Source: Labilibaculum sp. DW002 (GTDB taxonomy: Bacteria > Bacteroidota > Bacteroidia > Bacteroidales > Marinifilaceae). Taken from it: 64,000 nt of DNA. The stretch spans positions 1 through 64,000 of the forward strand of contig NZ_JAKJSC010000005.1 in assembly GCF_029029525.1 (NCBI RefSeq), written 5' to 3'. Below are positions 53,593-63,404 of the stretch, piece by piece. The position numbers and the translations under genes are program-made. Each line of letters starts with the position of its first letter. The stretch's first letter is position 1. Under the pieces are notes generated by a model. That model worked only from the letters and a program-made list of their open reading frames with translations, did no database searches and was not told the DNA's origin.

Positions 53593-55982
53593 TTTTTACG
53601 CTTAAAAATATTTTTAATTTTTTGATAAATAGATTTCTTCTCTTTTTTACGTTTTTCCTTTCTTTCTTTGCGTTTCATTAATTTGTCACGATCAGTGGCC
53701 TCTACTCCAAATATCTTATCAAAAATATTTGTGTTTTCAGGAAGGTAGTGAGGGATTTCTAATTGAGCTAAAATATCACTATCTGGCTCTACAATGCGGG
53801 CATTTGTGTAATGTCTAAAATTTCTATTTTTGCTCAGTTTATGAAGGAATTTTCCATAAATTGGTAATGCCATGCTTGCACCTTGTCCTAAACTTAGAGA
53901 GTTAAAGTGTACTCTCATATCTTCTGCGCCCACCCAAGCTCCAGCTACTAAATTTGAGTTGTAACCAACATACCAACCATCTGCTTGAACTTGTGTTGTT
54001 CCTGTTTTTCCAGCCAAGTCTCCTTGTAGTCCATAAATAGAACGTAATGTTTTACCTGTTCCATCATTTACAACAGCTTGTAGCATATGGTTTAAAATAT
54101 CTGCATTTTGAGGAGAAAGTACATATCTGTCTTCCTCTCGTTTAGATTTAAGATCAACAATTAGTTTTCCTTTATTATCCTCAATTTTTGAAATGTAATA
54201 TGGATCGCTATGAACTCCTCTATTAGCAAGGGTAGCATAGACTTGTATCATCTCAAATAAAGAAATGTTAGCCGTTCCTAAGGCCAATGATGGTACTTTT
54301 GGAAGATTACTTTCAATTCCCATTTCTTCAGCCAAAACAATTGTGTTTCGAATACCTGTCTCAAGCAGAACATCTACTGCAATTGTATTCACCGACTCAG
54401 CTAAAGCTCCTTCCATACTGTAACTGCCTTCGTACAAATTATCTGCATTTCGAGGCGACCAATCATCATATTCTTTGTATACTTTTCGTTCATTCTTTAA
54501 ATATTCAAAAGGCGATATTCCTTCATCAATAGCGGCTGCATAAACAATTGGTTTAAATATCGAACCAACTTGTCGTTTTGCCTTTACATGATCATATTTA
54601 AAGTGATCAAAACTAACACCACCAACCCAGGCTTTTATTTTCCCACTTCTAGGTTCCATCGCTAAAAATCCAGTGTTTAAGATTTGAGCATAATGTTTAA
54701 GTGAGTCTAGTGGAGAAATTTTAACTTCTTTATCGCCCTGCCATGTGAATATTTTCATATTCACTTTTGTATTAAAAACCTTATCGATTTCTTTCGCTGA
54801 TTTTCCTTTGCTAATAAGTCGTTTGTAACGAATTGATCGTTTTTTTGCATCCTCTATTACGCCATTATCATTACCCCAAGGAGCTTTCTTCCCCCAATGC
54901 TGTTTAAATAGCGATTGCAGAGATTTCATGTGTTCAGCAACCGCTTCTTCTGCATTTCTCTGCATTCTTGCATCAAGAGTTGTAATAATGTTTAAGCCAT
55001 CTCGGTAGATGTCATAAAAAGTCCCGTCTTCTTTAGGATAGTCTTTTAATATTTTGTTGGTCTCGATTCTAATTCTTTCACGAAGATAAGAGGCCAAGCC
55101 TTTGTTCGTAGACTGTTTTTGATATTGAATTTTTAAAGGTCGTGCTTGAAGTTCTTTTAATCTATTTTGAGATATAAATTCATATTTAGCCATCTGACTC
55201 AATACAGTATTCCTTCTTCTCTTAGATCTTTCTGGATGAAGCCTAGGATTGTAAGACGTAGGTGCTTTAAGCATTCCGATTAAGGTGGCACATTCATGAA
55301 TTTGCAATTGATGTGCAGGCTTACTAAAGAATTGACGAGAGGCACTTTCAATTCCAAAAACATTTTCCCCAAATGAAACCGTATTTAGGTACAATTGCAA
55401 AATCTCTTTTTTGGAATATATTTTTTCTAGTCGGGAAGCAGTTATCGCTTCTTTTAATTTATTAACGGGCATGCTAAAAGGCCCAAAGTTTCTTCTCGGA
55501 TATAGGTTTTTTGATAATTGTTGACTCAGGGTACTTCCGCCACCAGCACTTTTATTGCGCATGATCAACGATTTTACTAAAACTCGTAACAAGCTTCTTT
55601 GATCTACCCCTTGATGTTCGTAAAAACGTGCATCTTCCGTAGCTATCAGCGCATTTATTGCATCAGGAGTGATATCTTTAAAATTGACATTGGTTCTGTT
55701 CTCAGCATATACACGACCTAGAATTACGCCATCTCCGGAGTAAATTTCAGATGCGTTTGCATTTTTAATACTTTTTAAAGTATAATAATCTGGCAATTTT
55801 CCCCATGCTCCAATGTAAACGCTTCCAAATAATAGTGCAATAAAAAATGAGGCGACAAGAAATCCAAGGACTGCGAAGCGTATCAAATAGTTCGTGAATG
55901 AACGTTTAGTAGAGCCTTTCTTTTTGCTGATTTTTTTCTTTTTGGAGCTTGTTTTTCTTTTGCTCGTAATAGTCTTTGCCAT
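53589..55982 (-). CDS. Class A penicillin-binding protein (PBP1A type)
   Basis: The 797-residue protein has a basic cytoplasmic N-terminus (about 1-30), one membrane helix (about 33-55), a GT51 glycosyltransferase domain (about 90-260; ATEDARFYEHQGVD with catalytic Glu, GGGSTLSQQLSKNL) and a transpeptidase domain (about 420-740; SIFK with Ser about 474, SVN, and KTGTT). It ends in a Lys/Glu-rich tail. It polymerises and cross-links peptidoglycan on the outer face of the inner membrane. It is convergent with the CHAD gene. Confidence 0.94.
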   Translation of the reverse strand: MAKTITSKRKTSSKKKKISKKKGSTKRSFTNYLIRFAVLGFLVASFFIALLFGSVYIGAWGKLPDYYTLKSIKNANASEIYSGDGVILGRVYAENRTNVNFKDITPDAINALIATEDARFYEHQGVDQRSLLRVLVKSLIMRNKSAGGGSTLSQQLSKNLYPRRNFGPFSMPVNKLKEAITASRLEKIYSKKEILQLYLNTVSFGENVFGIESASRQFFSKPAHQLQIHECATLIGMLKAPTSYNPRLHPERSKRRRNTVLSQMAKYEFISQNRLKELQARPLKIQYQKQSTNKGLASYLRERIRIETNKILKDYPKEDGTFYDIYRDGLNIITTLDARMQRNAEEAVAEHMKSLQSLFKQHWGKKAPWGNDNGVIEDAKKRSIRYKRLISKGKSAKEIDKVFNTKVNMKIFTWQGDKEVKISPLDSLKHYAQILNTGFLAMEPRSGKIKAWVGGVSFDHFKYDHVKAKRQVGSIFKPIVYAAAIDEGISPFEYLKNERKVYKEYDDWSPRNADNLYEGSYSMEGALAESVNTIAVDVLLETGIRNTIVLAEEMGIESNLPKVPSLALGTANISLFEMIQVYATLANRGVHSDPYYISKIEDNKGKLIVDLKSKREEDRYVLSPQNADILNHMLQAVVNDGTGKTLRSIYGLQGDLAGKTGTTQVQADGWYVGYNSNLVAGAWVGAEDMRVHFNSLSLGQGASMALPIYGKFLHKLSKNRNFRHYTNARIVEPDSDILAQLEIPHYLPENTNIFDKIFGVEATDRDKLMKRKERKEKRKKEKKSIYQKIKNIFKRKN

Positions 55983-56232
55983 GCTTATACAGTCTTCGAA
56001 TTTAAGTAATAACGAAAAGTTGCCTCAAAGATTATAAAAATCATGAACTCTATTGAGAAATTTAACATTAAATTTAATCAATAGTGTGTCTTTTTTTCGT
56101 AATTTAATGTAACGGTATAAAATTAGATGCGTACAGCTGTATTGACCAGTGTTAATGATTTTGATGTAAACAATAGTAAAATGGAGATGTAATGAGCTTC
56201 TCTGTTTGATTATACTTAAAAGGAGAAGGAGA

Positions 56233-57369
56233 ATGAAAGTAGATAGAGTTATCATAAAATCAAAACGAGATTTTGTAAACTTAGAACGGATTCAAATAAA
56301 ACCAAACCTGCTTTTTATTTTCGGAGATAGGGAATTGTTATGTGATCAGAATTTTCAAGAAATACTTGATCGAAATTTTTCAGATGTTATCAAATTTGGT
56401 TGTTCTAGTGCTGGTGAAATAATGGGCTTGGAAGTGCATGAGAGATCCATTACAATTACGGCCGTTGAATTTGAATTGACAGAGATAAAAATAGAGGATG
56501 TATTGTTAACGAACTACAAGAATAGTGTAGAGTGTGGTGAAGTCCTTTGTGAAAAGTTTAAAAAGGATGGTCTGAAACATATTATGGTTCTAAGTGATGG
56601 TGTTAATGTGAATGGTGCTTGTTTAGTTGAAGGAATACAAAATAAATTGCCAAATGGAATTGCTGTAACAGGTGGTTTAGCAGGTGATGGTGTTGATTTC
56701 AATAAAACATTTGTATACGATAAATTGGGTAAACCAATAGAAAACTGTGTTAGTGCAATTGGCTTTTATGGAAATTCGTTAGATGTGGCTTATGGTTCGA
56801 ATGGTGGATGGAATAGCTTTGGTTTAGAAAGGCTAGTGACCAAATCGAAAGGTAATGTTCTTTATGAAGTAGATAATCAGCCCGCATTATTATTGTATAA
56901 AGAGTTTTTAGGTGAAAAGGTAAATGAATTACCTGCTGCAGGATTACTTTTTCCGCTAAGTTTACGCCAAAATGATAAAGAAGAGCCGGTTGTAAGAACA
57001 ATTCATGGTGTTAATGATGAGGATCAGAGTTTGGTGTTTGCGGGGAATATTCCTGAAGGGTCATATGTGAAATTGATGAAAGCAAATGTAGATCGATTGA
57101 TTAATGGAGCTGAGTTATCCGCTGAAGCAAGTATTGAAATGATTGGTAAAGGAGAATCTGAATTGGCTATATTAATAAGTTGTGTTGGCCGCAGGTTGGT
57201 TTTAAAACAATTGGTTGAAGAGGAAGTTGAGGCGGTGTCGGAGGTGCTTGGAAATCAGGCTAAAATCACTGGTTTTTATTCTTATGGTGAGATTGCACCA
57301 TTTAAAGATGGAAGCGCCTCTGTATTGCATAATCAAACCATGACAGTTACTACATTTTCAGAAAAATAG
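56233..57369 (+). CDS. FIST domain sensor protein
   Basis: The 378-residue cytoplasmic protein has FIST N-terminal (about 20-210; IKFGCSSAGEIMG, ITGGLAGDGVDF-like) and FIST C-terminal (about 220-360; ELPAAGLLFPL, ITGFYSYGEIAP) domains. FIST proteins bind small molecules and feed signalling proteins. The start is the ATG at 56233, preceded directly by AGGAGAAGGAGA, an unusually good Shine-Dalgarno for this group; a longer frame from TTG 56206 is not needed. A hybrid histidine kinase gene follows by 5 bp. Confidence 0.87.
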   Translation: MKVDRVIIKSKRDFVNLERIQIKPNLLFIFGDRELLCDQNFQEILDRNFSDVIKFGCSSAGEIMGLEVHERSITITAVEFELTEIKIEDVLLTNYKNSVECGEVLCEKFKKDGLKHIMVLSDGVNVNGACLVEGIQNKLPNGIAVTGGLAGDGVDFNKTFVYDKLGKPIENCVSAIGFYGNSLDVAYGSNGGWNSFGLERLVTKSKGNVLYEVDNQPALLLYKEFLGEKVNELPAAGLLFPLSLRQNDKEEPVVRTIHGVNDEDQSLVFAGNIPEGSYVKLMKANVDRLINGAELSAEASIEMIGKGESELAILISCVGRRLVLKQLVEEEVEAVSEVLGNQAKITGFYSYGEIAPFKDGSASVLHNQTMTVTTFSEK

Positions 57370-57374
57370 ATTGT

Positions 57375-59513
57375 ATGCATCGATTATTAAAAAGACAAAT
57401 TCGGAAGTATTTATCTATAGAACAGGAAGGGCAACTTTCTGAATTTTTAAATGCAGTGGATGAGGCATATCTCGGGTTTGATTCTGATTTAGGACATTTG
57501 GAGAATATTCTGGAAAAAAGTTCTCAAGAGCTTTTTAAAGCAAATCAAGAGTTGAAAAAGGCGGTGGTTTCTAAGACGGAAGAGATTGAAAAAACACATT
57601 CGAAACTAGAATCTGTTGTGAATAATGTTAACGAAGTGATATTTCAAACCAATTCGGAAGGTGAATGGATTTATTTAAATCCAATGTGGGAGAAAATTAC
57701 TGGCTTTAAGATAGATAGCAGTATTGGTCGTAAAACATTTGATTTTATTCACCCTTTGGATATTGAAGGGTGTAAAAATAAAGTTCGAGAGTTAATCTCA
57801 GGTGGAATTCATCGTGGGTTTAATGAGCTTAGACTGTTAACCAATGAAGGAAGTTTTGTTTGGTGTGAGTTGACGGTAAGAGCAACATCTGATGTGGATG
57901 GAAATATTAATGGGCTTACAGGAACATTTAAAGATATTTCAGAGCGAAAGAGATTGGAACTTGAGAACAAGAAAAATGAAGAAAAGTATAAGTTAATATT
58001 TGAAAAGTCATCGGTTGCATACTTGGTAATTAAGAAAGCACAATTTATAGAATGTAATCAAGCTTGTTTGGATCTGTTCGGTGTAAAAAAACGTGAAGAT
58101 TTTCTTTTAAGAAATGTATTGGATTTTTCTCCAGAGTTTCAGCCAGATGGCTTGCTTTCTGAAGTAAAAGCAATGGAAATGATTCAGAAGGGGAAATCTA
58201 ATGGCTTTAATAAGTTTGATTGGATACATAAAAAAGAAGATGGAACGGAATTTCCAGTTGAGGTTGCCCTTAACTCTGTTAATTTAATGGATGGTAATGT
58301 ATTATTTGTTGTTCTTAATGACCTAATGGAGCGCAAAGCGGTAGAACAAGAATTAATATTAGCGAAAGAGAAGGCCGAAGATGCAACGTCGGCTAAAGCT
58401 CAATTCTTATCGACAATGTCGCATGAAATTCGAACACCGATGAATGCGGTGATAGGTGTTACCCACCTACTTTCAGAAGATGACCCTCGAGAAGATCAAA
58501 TTCAGAATCTAAACATTTTAAAGTTGTCAGCAGATAACCTAATGACTTTAATTAATGACATTCTTGATTTTAGTAAGATTGAAGCTGGACGAGTTGATTT
58601 AGAGGCTGTAGACTTTAATTTTAGAAGTTTAGTAGGAAATATTGCTTCTGGTTTTAAAGTTAAATCAAAAGAGAAAGGTTTAGATCTGATTGTTGATGTT
58701 GATCCTAAAATTCCTGCACATGTAATTGGTGATCCGATGCGAATTTCGCAGGTGTTGAATAATTTATGCTCGAATGCGATAAAATTTACGGAAAAAGGTT
58801 CTGTGAAAATTAAAGTGGTATTTTTAGGTGTAGATAAGAACATAGTGAACTTACAGTTTCAGGTAAGCGATACGGGAATTGGAATCCCAATGAATAAGCA
58901 AGATCAAATATTTAATTCTTTTTCTCAGGCTGATTCTAATACGACGAGAATATATGGCGGAACAGGATTGGGTTTAACGATCTCAAAAAAACTAATTGAG
59001 ATAATGAATGGTTCTATTTCTGTAGAGAGTTTGCCTGAAAAGGGAACTACTTTTATGGTGAATTTAGATCTTTCGATTAGTCATAAATCTATGCCAAAAG
59101 TCGGTTTTACGACAGAGAGTATAAAAGATATTGATAAGGTAAAAGGTCTGCATGTATTGGTAGCTGAAGACAATGAAATGAATATTTTAATCATTAAGCA
59201 ATTTTTGAAAAAGTGGGAGATAAGTTATGAAATTGCTATGAATGGTCAGATCGCATTTGATAAAGTTAAAACTGGTAATTTCGATATGGTTTTGATGGAT
59301 TTACAAATGCCAATTATGGATGGATATCATACTACAATTAACATACGTAAGTTAAAAGAAGAGAGGTTTGTGAAGCTTCCAATACTTGCAATTACGGCTT
59401 CTGCATTTAGTGAAATCAGGAAAAAGGTTTTAGAAGCAGGCATGAATGATTTTGTTACGAAACCAATAAATCCAGATGAGTTGTTTGCAAAAATTGAAAA
59501 ATATGTAAATTAG
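57375..59513 (+). CDS. PAS-PAS hybrid histidine kinase paired with the FIST protein
   Basis: The 712-residue cytoplasmic protein has an N-terminal coiled coil (about 1-75), two PAS domains (about 76-195 and 205-320), a HisKA domain with H350 (LSTMSHEIRTPMNA), a HATPase domain (LCSNAIKFTEKG, DTGIGIP, GGTGLGLTISKKL) and a C-terminal receiver with phosphoacceptor D642 (MVLMDLQMPIMDG). It has no DNA-binding output. The 5-bp gap to the FIST gene suggests the FIST protein provides a chemical input. Its stop overlaps truA by 4 bp. Confidence 0.92.
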   Translation: MHRLLKRQIRKYLSIEQEGQLSEFLNAVDEAYLGFDSDLGHLENILEKSSQELFKANQELKKAVVSKTEEIEKTHSKLESVVNNVNEVIFQTNSEGEWIYLNPMWEKITGFKIDSSIGRKTFDFIHPLDIEGCKNKVRELISGGIHRGFNELRLLTNEGSFVWCELTVRATSDVDGNINGLTGTFKDISERKRLELENKKNEEKYKLIFEKSSVAYLVIKKAQFIECNQACLDLFGVKKREDFLLRNVLDFSPEFQPDGLLSEVKAMEMIQKGKSNGFNKFDWIHKKEDGTEFPVEVALNSVNLMDGNVLFVVLNDLMERKAVEQELILAKEKAEDATSAKAQFLSTMSHEIRTPMNAVIGVTHLLSEDDPREDQIQNLNILKLSADNLMTLINDILDFSKIEAGRVDLEAVDFNFRSLVGNIASGFKVKSKEKGLDLIVDVDPKIPAHVIGDPMRISQVLNNLCSNAIKFTEKGSVKIKVVFLGVDKNIVNLQFQVSDTGIGIPMNKQDQIFNSFSQADSNTTRIYGGTGLGLTISKKLIEIMNGSISVESLPEKGTTFMVNLDLSISHKSMPKVGFTTESIKDIDKVKGLHVLVAEDNEMNILIIKQFLKKWEISYEIAMNGQIAFDKVKTGNFDMVLMDLQMPIMDGYHTTINIRKLKEERFVKLPILAITASAFSEIRKKVLEAGMNDFVTKPINPDELFAKIEKYVN

Positions 59514-60316
59514 TTTGGCTCTATTAAGATCCATTGATCAATTTTTGTCATTGGACAATAGTCTGAATTTGCCAAAGACTTGTGAAAAGGATAAGCAATT
59601 TGTGACAAATACAATCCTTGTGGAAAGGCCAAATTAAGAAATTTAGGAGCTGTTTTATTGCGAATCATATCTTCAAATTCGACTATGCTTTTTTTACCAA
59701 TTCCTACTTCAATTAGTTCATGAACTAAAATTCGAATCATTGCTCTTAAAAAACGATTGGCTGTTATTTGTAAACGAAATTTTGTTTGATCTTCATTGCT
59801 GAAAAATTGGATTGAAAAGATATCACAACGCGTATGATTGTGGCTGTCTGGAGATTTGCAAAAAGCTCTAAAGTCAGAATATTTTAATAACACTGAAGCT
59901 GCCTTACTCATTAATCCAGCATTTGGATGAATATCGTAATATGAGCTAATGTTATTTAAAAATGGAATTTTTTTGGTGTGAATAAAATAGTCGTAGGTTC
60001 TTTCTTTTGCACTTGTCTGTGCATGTATCTTAGGGTCGACTTCAAAAACATCGTAAACCGAAATGCTCGGTGGAAGAATTTTATTTACGGCAAAAAGATG
60101 ATTATTGTTCCATATTTTGTCGGTATTGACATGAAAAAAATACTGGGATGCGTGTACACCAGCATCTGTTCTGCCACAACCGATACAAACGACTTTTTCT
60201 TTTAGTAATTTAGATAAATTGTCTTCAAGAACTTGCTGAATGCTTGTTACATTATTTTGACGTTGCCAGCCTTTGTATTCAGTTCCTTTGTATCCTATGT
60301 GAAAAAAGTACCTCAC
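59510..60316 (-). CDS. truA: tRNA pseudouridine synthase A
   Basis: The 268-residue protein has the TruA family start (YKGTEYKGWQRQ), catalytic Asp51 in GCGRTDAGVHA, and the central ADFRAFCK-type (YSDFRAFCKS) and FLRAMIRILV motifs. It makes pseudouridine at positions 38-40 of the anticodon stem-loop of many tRNAs. The length is normal. It is convergent with, and overlaps by 4 bp, the hybrid kinase gene. Confidence 0.94.
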   Translation of the reverse strand: MRYFFHIGYKGTEYKGWQRQNNVTSIQQVLEDNLSKLLKEKVVCIGCGRTDAGVHASQYFFHVNTDKIWNNNHLFAVNKILPPSISVYDVFEVDPKIHAQTSAKERTYDYFIHTKKIPFLNNISSYYDIHPNAGLMSKAASVLLKYSDFRAFCKSPDSHNHTRCDIFSIQFFSNEDQTKFRLQITANRFLRAMIRILVHELIEVGIGKKSIVEFEDMIRNKTAPKFLNLAFPQGLYLSQIAYPFHKSLANSDYCPMTKIDQWILIEPN

Positions 60317-60522
60317 GATATTTACTTTATCTGATGATGAAATGTTTTGCTGCGCAAAGGTATCATTAACTTATTCTTTTGAGAATTGAATTTGAACTCT
60401 TTTTTTAAGATTGGTGATTGTGTATTGTTTTTAAATAGCAAACAGGGGAGAATAATCTATTGGGAATATCTTATATTAGAGCTCGATTTTATATCGAACA
60501 CCTAATTTAAACAACATAAAGA

Positions 60523-62130
60523 ATGAAAAGAATATTTTTTGCTTTACTGGCAATGCTTGCAGTATCAAGTGTTCAAGCTCAATCGGTTTTGGATCAGGTT
60601 AATGATCCATTTTTTGGTGAAAGTTGTACCAGTATAATGGTTGGCAAAAAAGCAACTACTGATGGATCAGTAATTACGAGTCACACTTGTGATGGCCGTT
60701 ACCGTACTTGGTTAACTTTTGAAAAAGCACAAAAATTTGATAAAAAAGCAACTCACAAAGTTTATAAAGGGACTTTGAAAACTGAGACAGCCTGGGATCA
60801 AAGAAAAATGAAACTTGCAGGCGAAATTGATCAGGTAGAATCAACTTTTGCTTATTTGAACACAGCTTATCCTTGTCTTAACGAAAAACAGCTTGCTATT
60901 GGTGAAACAACTTTTGTTGGCCCAGAAGAGCTCGTAAATGAAAATGGCATGTTTCTAATTGAAGAGTTAGAACGAATTGCTTTACAACGTTGTACAACAG
61001 CACGTGATGCGATTAAACTAATAGGTAAACTTATCAAGAAGCATGGTTACGGCGACTGGGGTGAGTGTATCACTATTGCTGACAAGAAAGAAGTATGGCA
61101 ATTAGAAATCCTTGGTGAAGGTCCTGATAATATTGGTGGTGTTTGGGCTGCTCAACGTATTCCTGATGGTCATGTTGGTGTTTCTGCTAACATCTCAAGA
61201 ATTGGCATTATTGAAAAGAAAAATAAGGATTACTTTATGTATTCGGATAATGTTTTTTCTGTAGCAAAGGAATTGGAACGATGGGATGGCAAAGAAGAAT
61301 TTAAATTTTGGAAAGTATATGGTGGTGTTGATAAACCATTTAAAATTCGCGAATTCTTCATTCTAAATCACTTTGCTCCTTCTTTGAATCTTGATTTTGA
61401 AGCTGATGAACTACCATTTTCAGTAAAACCTGACAATAAAATCTCTGTGAAAGATGTCATGGCAATGTATAGAGAAACTTATGAAGGAACTAAGTATGAC
61501 ATGACTCAGAACCTTAAGGTGATCAAGAAAAAGAAAAATGATAAAAAAGAAGTTATTGGTGTAGATACGATAACTGCTCTAAATGCTCATCCTTGGCCAA
61601 ATGGAAATAATCGAAAATTATATAACTACTTAAAAGATGGTTCTGTTGAATATCAAAGAACTGTTGCGGTGTCGTGGTGTTCTTATTCATTTGTTACTCA
61701 ATTGAGAGATTGGTTACCTGATGAAGTTGGTGGTGTAGCTTGGTTCTCATTCGACAATCCTGGTCAAAGTCCACGAATTCCAATTTACGCTGGTACAACT
61801 GAACTTCCTGAGTCATTTAACTATTGCGGACAAAAGCGCTACCGCGCTGATGCTACAATTTGGGCTTATCGTAAAGCAAATAAATTGGCAACTCTTGCAT
61901 GGCAGAATACTCGCGAAGAAATGATGGCTGATGTTGCTCATTTCGAAAACAAAGGCTTTGAAGATGCGGAAGCCTTAGAAGTAAAAATTAAGAAATTACT
62001 TAAAGAAGGTAAGAAAGATGAAGCTAAAATTCTTTTGAATAAATTTACCCGCGATTTCACTGGAGCTACAATGCTTCGTTGGAAAGAATTAGAAAATAAA
62101 TATTGGGGAAAGTTCGGCTTAGGATTCTAA
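60523..62130 (+). CDS. C69-family dipeptidase
   Basis: The 535-residue protein has a signal peptide (cleavage near VQAQS). The Cys near residue 35 in ESCTSIMVGKKATTDGS is the expected N-terminal nucleophile of peptidase family C69 (PepD-like Ntn hydrolases) after maturation. Further family signatures are EDWGECITIADKKEVWQLE-like (GDWGECITIADKKEVW), GVSANISRIG and VAWFSFDNPGQS. It would cleave dipeptides in the periplasm or outside. It is a single-gene unit ended by a strong terminator. Confidence 0.9.
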   Translation: MKRIFFALLAMLAVSSVQAQSVLDQVNDPFFGESCTSIMVGKKATTDGSVITSHTCDGRYRTWLTFEKAQKFDKKATHKVYKGTLKTETAWDQRKMKLAGEIDQVESTFAYLNTAYPCLNEKQLAIGETTFVGPEELVNENGMFLIEELERIALQRCTTARDAIKLIGKLIKKHGYGDWGECITIADKKEVWQLEILGEGPDNIGGVWAAQRIPDGHVGVSANISRIGIIEKKNKDYFMYSDNVFSVAKELERWDGKEEFKFWKVYGGVDKPFKIREFFILNHFAPSLNLDFEADELPFSVKPDNKISVKDVMAMYRETYEGTKYDMTQNLKVIKKKKNDKKEVIGVDTITALNAHPWPNGNNRKLYNYLKDGSVEYQRTVAVSWCSYSFVTQLRDWLPDEVGGVAWFSFDNPGQSPRIPIYAGTTELPESFNYCGQKRYRADATIWAYRKANKLATLAWQNTREEMMADVAHFENKGFEDAEALEVKIKKLLKEGKKDEAKILLNKFTRDFTGATMLRWKELENKYWGKFGLGF

Positions 62131-62153
62131 TCTAATTTCAGAACTAGCATATA

Positions 62154-62190
62154 AAAAGCCGTTTGAATAATCTTTCAAACGGCTTTTTTC
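62154..62190. terminator. Terminator shared by the convergent dipeptidase and SRPBCC genes
   Basis: AAAAAGCCGTTTGA and TCAAACGGCTTTTT pair perfectly around a 9-nt loop, with A and T flanks on both strands. Confidence 0.93.
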
Positions 62191-62627
62191 TATTCGTGGT
62201 TTTCTGCAAATTCTTTAAACATTTTCAAATATTTATTGGTCTGCTTTTTAAATACCCCAGGCATAAGCCAGCCAATTAATTTTATAAATCCTTTCAATTG
62301 AAATTCTTGTTCAGTTAGGTATTTGGTTTTGCTATCAGTGAGTGAAACGAAACTAATTTTAGCAAGGTTGTAGACTCCTTTAGCTTCGTAAGTTGCTGTA
62401 AATTCTTCTGGAAGTTTATTTTCGAGAATGGTTTCGATCATTTCAATTTCACGCTTGCCTTCTTTAAAAAGCATTTTGGTTGTAGAGCCCTTTTCTCCAG
62501 GCTTGCCTTCCAAATGTTCTATTGATTGAAGACCATTCATCCATTTAAATAAATTATCCTCATTATCGAACAGTTCAACAACTTTATTAATTGGCTGGTT
62601 AATTTCAATCTCATCTGTATATTTCAT
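62190..62627 (-). CDS. SRPBCC-family protein
   Basis: The 145-residue protein has the START/Bet v1-like (SRPBCC) pattern: EIEINQPINKVVELFDNEDNLFKWM at the start and a long C-terminal helix (WLMPGVFKKQTNKYLKMFKEFAE). It is soluble, with a hydrophobic pocket expected to bind a lipid-like molecule. The ligand is unknown. It ends at the shared terminator and is followed upstream on the same strand by a VOC-family gene 78 bp away. Confidence 0.85.
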   Translation of the reverse strand: MKYTDEIEINQPINKVVELFDNEDNLFKWMNGLQSIEHLEGKPGEKGSTTKMLFKEGKREIEMIETILENKLPEEFTATYEAKGVYNLAKISFVSLTDSKTKYLTEQEFQLKGFIKLIGWLMPGVFKKQTNKYLKMFKEFAENHE

Positions 62628-62705
62628 TTACATTCAATTTATGTGTAGGTGAATAGCTTGTTACGTAGTAAGATACAAAAAATATTAAAAGAATTATTTG
62701 GATGT

Positions 62706-63086
62706 TTATAGGTCTTGGTGAATTTGGATAAGGTTACCACAGGTATCTTCAAAAATTGCAGAAATACCCCATTTTGATTCTGTTGGCTTCTGTGTAAATG
62801 TAACCCCTTTAGCTATTAATTCTTCATATTTTTCATGAACATCAATCGCATTTAAAGTTATTACGGGTAAAGAATCCTTATACATAGCCTCTTGATATGT
62901 TTTTGCCGCAGGATGTGTATTTGGCTCTAAAAGTAATGCAGTACCATCTCGATCTTCGGGAGCAACAACTATGGCTAGGGAAGCAACAGGTACGAACATA
63001 TGCTCAAGAAAGCCAATATATTCGGTGTAAAAATGAAAAGCCTTAATTGGATTGTTTACGTATACACTGGTTAGCTTTATTTTCAT
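62706..63086 (-). CDS. VOC-family (glyoxalase/bleomycin-resistance fold) protein
   Basis: The 126-residue protein matches the vicinal-oxygen-chelate fold: VYVNNPIKAFHFYTEYIGF at the first strand-helix, then FTQKPTESKWGISAIFEDTCGNLIQIHQ at the end, typical of the single-domain family. Members bind metal and act on glyoxal adducts, antibiotics or aromatic substrates; the substrate here is unknown. It is probably co-transcribed with the SRPBCC gene. Confidence 0.88.
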   Translation of the reverse strand: MKIKLTSVYVNNPIKAFHFYTEYIGFLEHMFVPVASLAIVVAPEDRDGTALLLEPNTHPAAKTYQEAMYKDSLPVITLNAIDVHEKYEELIAKGVTFTQKPTESKWGISAIFEDTCGNLIQIHQDL

Positions 63087-63293
63087 GAGATGAGGGCTTA
63101 ATAAGAATGTTTATTCAATATCAGAAAAAATGTTGAAAACCTAAGGTATTTGACTTGTGAAATGGATTTTAATCTTGTCGCCAAATTTTAATTCATTGAT
63201 TCAAGTTGCGAAAAATTAATTTCTAAGTAAATAAAAGAGCAATGAAATAGCTCTGTAACTTGTTTTTTCATGCTATAGGATAGTTTTTTGATG

Positions 63294-63323
63294 TTGGATG
63301 GGAAATAAAATCAGATATCTTTG
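63294..63323 (+). promoter_or_regulatory. Promoter of the TonB-dependent receptor at 63405
   Basis: TTG (63294-63296), a 19-nt spacer and TATCTTTG (63316-63323) match the Bacteroidota promoter consensus. The rest of 63087-63404 shows no gene and no cobalamin riboswitch elements. Confidence 0.65.
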
Positions 63324-63404
63324 TCTTTTGTTTTAAAATCAGAAATGATTGGAAGAACGAATGGTAATTAATCATTATTTATGTTTTTATTTTAAAGAAT
63401 AACA

